From NCBI GenBank assembly GCA_013399015.1, contig VWZX01006819.1:1-64000 (forward strand): a stretch of DNA of 64,000 bases, given 5' to 3'. A program made the position numbers and the translations under genes. The stretch comes from Galbula dea (Eukaryota; Chordata; Aves; Piciformes; Galbulidae). Positions 62,140 through 64,000 of this stretch are shown here, piece by piece (position 1 is the first letter of the stretch; each line of letters starts with the position of its first letter). The notes under the pieces are model-generated. The model was not told where the DNA came from. It did not search any database and was given only the letters and a program-made list of their open reading frames with translations.

Positions 62140-64000
62140 CTACTAGCAATGCACAGGTTTTTGCTTCTTCCATGGAGTAGAAGGCTCAAGGAACAGAAAG
62201 GCAACTAAAAATATATCTGTTTTATTTACCAGTTTTCTAAAAAGCAAAGTCATAAAAATTAGTCACAAGTGGCAAAACCAAAATATATTGCACGGTGTAC
62301 AGAAAACATTGTTGACATGTTGACAAAGTGTCATCACAAATAAGTCATCTTACAACAGTTTGGAAAAATTACAGCTTCAGAATCTTATCTATAAATGGAG
62401 GCATGTAGATTTAAAGTTACAGGAAAATATTTTAATACCACCCTGTAAATGCAAACACTTTAAGGATGCAAGATTAAGTCCATAAGTAAGCACATCCACA
62501 AAATGCTCTAAATATACTTTTCTCTTCCTTTCACTAAGTTATGGTTACAAGATGGTCATTGGAAAAAAAAAAGAAATGAGAATAAAAATAACAACTAAAA
62601 AAGGGGAAAAAAAAGAAAGCATGCTAAAGCAAAGAAGTTCAAAGTAGTTGAAAAGTCCCTGAAAAGAACTGTTGTAATTCTGATGCACTCCTTTTATATA
62701 AAGCTTTTATTTTTCCCAAACCCTGGTCCAATTAGAAGTATTTGTGTTTACATGTAAAAATGAAATATATTAAATATGTTGGTATAGCTGCACTGCTCCA
62801 TTTATGATTAAAACATTTAATACATAGGACTTGAACACCAACATTTTAAAATGTCTCATTCAGTTTATATTTACATGTTTAAGTCTGACCTTGCCAAACT
62901 ATCCAAGACAGGAATCAGATCTTGCTAGGTAGTGCTTCACACTACACAGAAGATACTTTTTTAAAACTGTGATTCTACTTGTTTCTCAAGGTCACACATG
63001 AGCTGCAGAACCTGTCTCCAATGCGAATTGCCTCATGACACTGTCCAATTAATAACTAATTGCTTGACACAAATTGTTTCTTCCACTGAGCAAATACCAG
63101 CTACTTCTGCATGTTTTTGGTGGTGTCAGATCTCACTTCACATCCTCTTGGTATGCAAAGAGAAGTATTTTTATAGAAAGAAAATAACCTTAAATTTCAG
63201 TGAATAGAAATGTTACCCTAATAAAAAAGAAAATTCTTTCCATGAAAAATATTGTAAGACAAACATATCAAAGTTAATCAAATTTCTCCATGTTTTTCAT
63301 CCCAAGGCCTACAGCTGACATCTAGCAATACTGCAACTGAATGTCCTTTACCCAACCAATATATTAAGAGTTGCTCTTTTGTGTTCTTTTCCCCACATTC
63401 AACATGTATAAACAGCACAAGAACAGAAAGTACACATATTCAAGTCAATACAATCTCAGAGGCATTAAAGTTAAATCCTTGACAGCAAAGGATTCCAGCC
63501 ACGCAAAATTTTAGATTATGCAATTCAAATACAGTGAAAGTCAACACTGTTCTCAAAATGACTCCTTTAACTATCTTCAAATGACAAGAAATGTCCAAAC
63601 CCTTCTTGCCACACCCAAGTCTGATGTTTGTTTAGCCACATAGGAAAAACTGATGGCCACCCTCCTGACAGAACAGATCAGAAGCAAAGGTTAAAGTTAT
63701 ACCAAGCTAATGTCTAACAGTCACCGGAGCACACGCAGTCATCCTCTGTGGTCTTAGTTTTTAAAACGGTTAAGCATAAAGATTTCTTGTGTATAAATTC
63801 TCAGAAATGATGCTTCAAGGTAATAAACAGTTGATAGTATTGCAGTGTCCATTTAAATAAAGGCTACAAAGTTGTCAGCACTTTTCTATACTGTCTCACA
63901 CATTCAGGTAATTGTTTTAACCCAATACCACCTTACAAAATCAGTTCAACATTTCTCGTAGACAAAAAAGGTTCCTACATTCAAAACTAGAGGAAACAAA
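62140..64000. other. AT-rich sequence, no gene recognised
   Basis: AT-rich and free of CR1 copies, with hardly any open frames on either strand. TTTATT at about 62221 and 62706 would be AATAAA on the minus strand, so the interval could be the long 3' UTR of a minus-strand gene lying beyond the window, or an intron. The sequence does not decide between these. Confidence 0.4.

Noticed and set aside
1..64000. tRNA, rRNA, CRISPR, phage or bacterial operon features
   Set aside because: None seen. Exon-intron genes, poly(A) signals and CR1 elements mark this as vertebrate nuclear DNA, so bacterial feature types do not apply.

Overview
The window looks like nuclear DNA from a bird. The evidence is about ten truncated CR1 retrotransposon tails of avian type on both strands, very few other repeats, short introns, and two HES-family genes with vertebrate-type splice sites and CpG usage. 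The sequence alone does not resolve the species or chromosome.

Only two genes can be called with certainty, both on the + strand and both encoding Hairy/Enhancer-of-split repressors (bHLH, then Orange domain, then C-terminal WRPW). The first is at 13589-15219: four coding exons, 227 aa, closest by pattern to the fish/frog her8/hes8 group. The second is at 45976-46921: four coding exons, 228 aa, clearly HES6, inside a CpG island. Introns interrupt the two genes at the same places and in the same phases (0, 0, 1), so they are an ancient tandem pair about 31 kb apart. Each has a TATA box and a poly(A) signal. The HES6 core promoter has a near-perfect SOX-POU composite element just upstream of its TATA box, with CCAAT boxes behind it. 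The HES8-like promoter has an RBPJ (Notch effector) site and a MEIS/PBX-HOX type cluster. This fits a neural-progenitor, Notch-linked regulatory locus.

Layout: 1-13000, intergenic with three minus-strand CR1 pieces and a GC-rich block near 9.8-12.4 kb; 13.1-15.5 kb, HES8-like gene; 15.5-45.5 kb, intergenic with CR1 copies, a decayed reverse-transcriptase relic of an older CR1/L3-type LINE at about 33.4-33.6 kb, and simple repeats; 45.5-47.7 kb, HES6; 47.7-53 kb, intergenic; 53-62.1 kb, AT-rich DNA in which I can string together candidate minus-strand exons with compatible phases and fair splice sites (a hypothetical, unrecognised gene, low confidence); 62.1-64 kb, AT-rich sequence without a visible gene.

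PER2, which lies next to HES6 in mammals, is not recognisable anywhere in the window.
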